From Streptomyces gelaticus (GTDB taxonomy: Bacteria > Actinomycetota > Actinomycetes > Streptomycetales > Streptomycetaceae): DNA of 64,000 nt. Made by a program: the position numbers and the translations under genes. Of the stretch, positions 62,522-64,000 are shown piece after piece. Under the pieces are notes generated by a model that did not search any database, was not told the origin of the DNA, and was given only the letters and a program-made list of their open reading frames with translations. The DNA is taken from the NCBI RefSeq assembly GCF_014649535.1, contig NZ_BMTF01000001.1:496407-560406 (forward strand). The letters run 5' to 3'. How positions within the stretch are numbered: the stretch's first letter is position 1; every line of letters begins with the position of its first letter.

Positions 62522-64000
62522 TCATCCCACCTCGACCCAGTCAAGTGTGCGTTCCACGGCCCTCTTCCAGTTCGCGTAGCCCTCGGTCCGCTGTTCCTCG
62601 CCCCACTGCGGCTCCCAGCGCTTCGACTCCTGCCAGTGCTCCCGCAACTCGCTCTGGTCCTGCCAGAATCCGGTGGCCAGACCGGCCGCGTAGGCGGCAC
62701 CGAGCGCGGTCGTCTCGGCGACGACGGGACGGCTGACGGGAACCCCGAGCACATCCGCCTGGATCTGCATGCAGAGGTCGTTGGCTGTGACCCCGCCGTC
62801 GACCTTGAGCACGTCGAGGTGGACGCCGGAATCCTGCTCCATCGCCTCCACCACGTCCCGGCTCTGGTAGCAGATGGCCTCCAGGGTGGCCCTCGCCAGA
62901 TGGCCGTTGGTGTTGTACCGGGCCAGGCCGACGATGGCACCCCGGGCGTCCGAGCGCCAGTACGGGGCGAAGAGCCCGGAGAAGGCCGGCACGAAGTACA
63001 TCCCGCCGTTGTCCTCGACCGTCCGGGCGAGGCGTTCGCTCTCGCTCGCGGTCGTGATGATCTTCATCTGGTCCCGCAGCCACTGCACCGCGGACCCGGT
63101 GACCGCTATGGAGCCCTCCAGGGCGTAGACCGGGGGGCTCTGCCCGAACCGGTAGGCGACGGTGGTGAGCAGGCCGTGCTTGGACCGGATCAGTTCCGTA
63201 CCGGTGTTGAGCACGAGGAAGTTGCCGGTGCCGTACGTGTTCTTCGCCTCGCCCGGCTCGAAGCACACCTGCCCCACCGTGGCCGCCTGCTGGTCGCCGA
63301 GCACCCCGGTGATCGGGATCGCGGCGCGCAGCGGCCGGGACGTGCGCGACCGGCCGTACGCCTCCGCGTCGGAGGAGGGCCTGATGGTCGGGAGCATCGC
63401 CCGGGGGATGCCGAAGATGTCCAGCAACTCGTCGTCCCAGTCGAGTGTCTCCAGGTTCATCAGCATCGTCCGGCTGGCGTTGGTCACATCGGTGGCATGG
63501 ATTCCGCCGTCCGGACCGCCGGTGAGGTTCCACAACACCCAGCAGTCCGTGTTCCCGAACACAGCATGTCCCTGCTCCGCGGCCGCACGGACCCCTTCGA
63601 CATTTTCGAGAATCCACTTGATCTTCCCGCCGGAGAAGTAAGTGGCCGGAGGGAGACCGGACTTGCGCCGGATGATCTCGCCGTACCCTCCGTTCTCCAG
63701 GGCCTTGGCGATCGAGTCGGTCCGGGTGTCCTGCCACACGATGGCGTTGTAGTACGGCCGGCCGGTGCGGGGGTCCCAGACGACCGTCGTCTCGCGCTGG
63801 TTGGTGATCCCGATGGCGTCGAGATCCGTGCCGCTCAGGCCTCCGGTGCGCAGAGCGGTCTGCATCACTGAGTTGGTGCGCTCCCAGATCTCCACCGGAT
63901 CGTGCTCCACCCAGCCCGAACGGGGCAGGATCTGCTCGTGCTCCAATTGATGTCTGGCCACTTCGTTTCCGTCGTGATCGAAGATCATGAAGCGGCTACT
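62522..64000 (-). CDS. glpK: Glycerol kinase, cut by the right window edge
   Basis: The C-terminal 493 residues are present; the frame is still open at 64000 and would include the [11 protein letters not shown] start region. FGGY-family motifs are [49 protein letters not shown] and the C-terminal [16 protein letters not shown]. It phosphorylates glycerol with ATP in the cytoplasm. Streptomyces glpK usually lies in an operon with glpF and glpD, which would be to the right. Confidence 0.96.
   Translation of the reverse strand, partial: SSRFMIFDHDGNEVARHQLEHEQILPRSGWVEHDPVEIWERTNSVMQTALRTGGLSGTDLDAIGITNQRETTVVWDPRTGRPYYNAIVWQDTRTDSIAKALENGGYGEIIRRKSGLPPATYFSGGKIKWILENVEGVRAAAEQGHAVFGNTDCWVLWNLTGGPDGGIHATDVTNASRTMLMNLETLDWDDELLDIFGIPRAMLPTIRPSSDAEAYGRSRTSRPLRAAIPITGVLGDQQAATVGQVCFEPGEAKNTYGTGNFLVLNTGTELIRSKHGLLTTVAYRFGQSPPVYALEGSIAVTGSAVQWLRDQMKIITTASESERLARTVEDNGGMYFVPAFSGLFAPYWRSDARGAIVGLARYNTNGHLARATLEAICYQSRDVVEAMEQDSGVHLDVLKVDGGVTANDLCMQIQADVLGVPVSRPVVAETTALGAAYAAGLATGFWQDQSELREHWQESKRWEPQWGEEQRTEGYANWKRAVERTLDWVEVG

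Overview
The window is a typical stretch of Streptomyces chromosome. It has very high G+C with strong third-position bias, frequent GTG starts, ATGA/GTGA stop-start overlaps, and long antisense reading frames that are only shadows of real genes. Typical actinobacterial families are present: an ECF-type sigma factor with a CU044_5270 partner, a Ddn-like F420 enzyme, DUF6381, a DinB/DUF664 protein and Acg-like nitroreductase. There are also operator-like sites resembling DasR, Nur and CsoR/CstR boxes. About 60 genes are supported. No rRNA, tRNA, CRISPR array, transposase or integrase was seen. Three decayed gene remnants (kinase, luciferase-like oxidoreductase, PIG-L deacetylase) fit an accessory chromosomal arm.

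Layout. 1-16.5 kb is mostly single genes: a secreted protein cut by the window edge, a sigma factor/membrane partner pair, a PEP-mutase family enzyme, a Tat-exported serine hydrolase, an Acg-like nitroreductase, a 2OG-Fe(II) oxygenase, a TPR/polyprenyl synthetase operon, small conserved proteins, two phosphotransferases, a DinB protein, a Nudix hydrolase and a DUF4291 protein. 16.7-30.2 kb holds a tightly coupled peptide-uptake and metabolism operon. It encodes a binding lipoprotein, a permease, a permease-ATPase fusion, an ATPase, an S9 peptidase, an S12 serine hydrolase, an M20 hydrolase, a GNAT acyltransferase, an N-acylamino-acid racemase-like enolase and a PucR regulator. The M20/GNAT/racemase trio matches the known N-succinyl route that converts D- to L-amino acids, so the operon may import and use D-amino-acid-containing peptides.

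30.3-38 kb carries a Ddn-like oxidoreductase, a flavodoxin-family reductase, an osmoprotectant ABC system whose ATPase lies on the opposite strand, a proline-iminopeptidase-like hydrolase, and a divergent rhodanese/CsoR-CstR pair around a clear palindromic operator. 38.5-44.7 kb has a secreted GH84 N-acetylglucosaminidase behind a DasR-like box, then a quinone oxidoreductase/two acyl-CoA dehydrogenase operon. 44.8-49.9 kb is a five-gene nikABCDE-type nickel transporter behind a Nur-like box.

50-64 kb contains a secreted phosphodiesterase-like protein, a small membrane protein, and a CitA/DcuS-type two-component operon that ends in a DUF779 gene. A NitT/TauT-type ABC transporter lies divergent to that operon. 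Then come a translationally coupled pair (polysaccharide deacetylase-like protein and a class A PBP whose transpeptidase motifs are all altered), an MFS transporter, and glycerol kinase running off the right edge.
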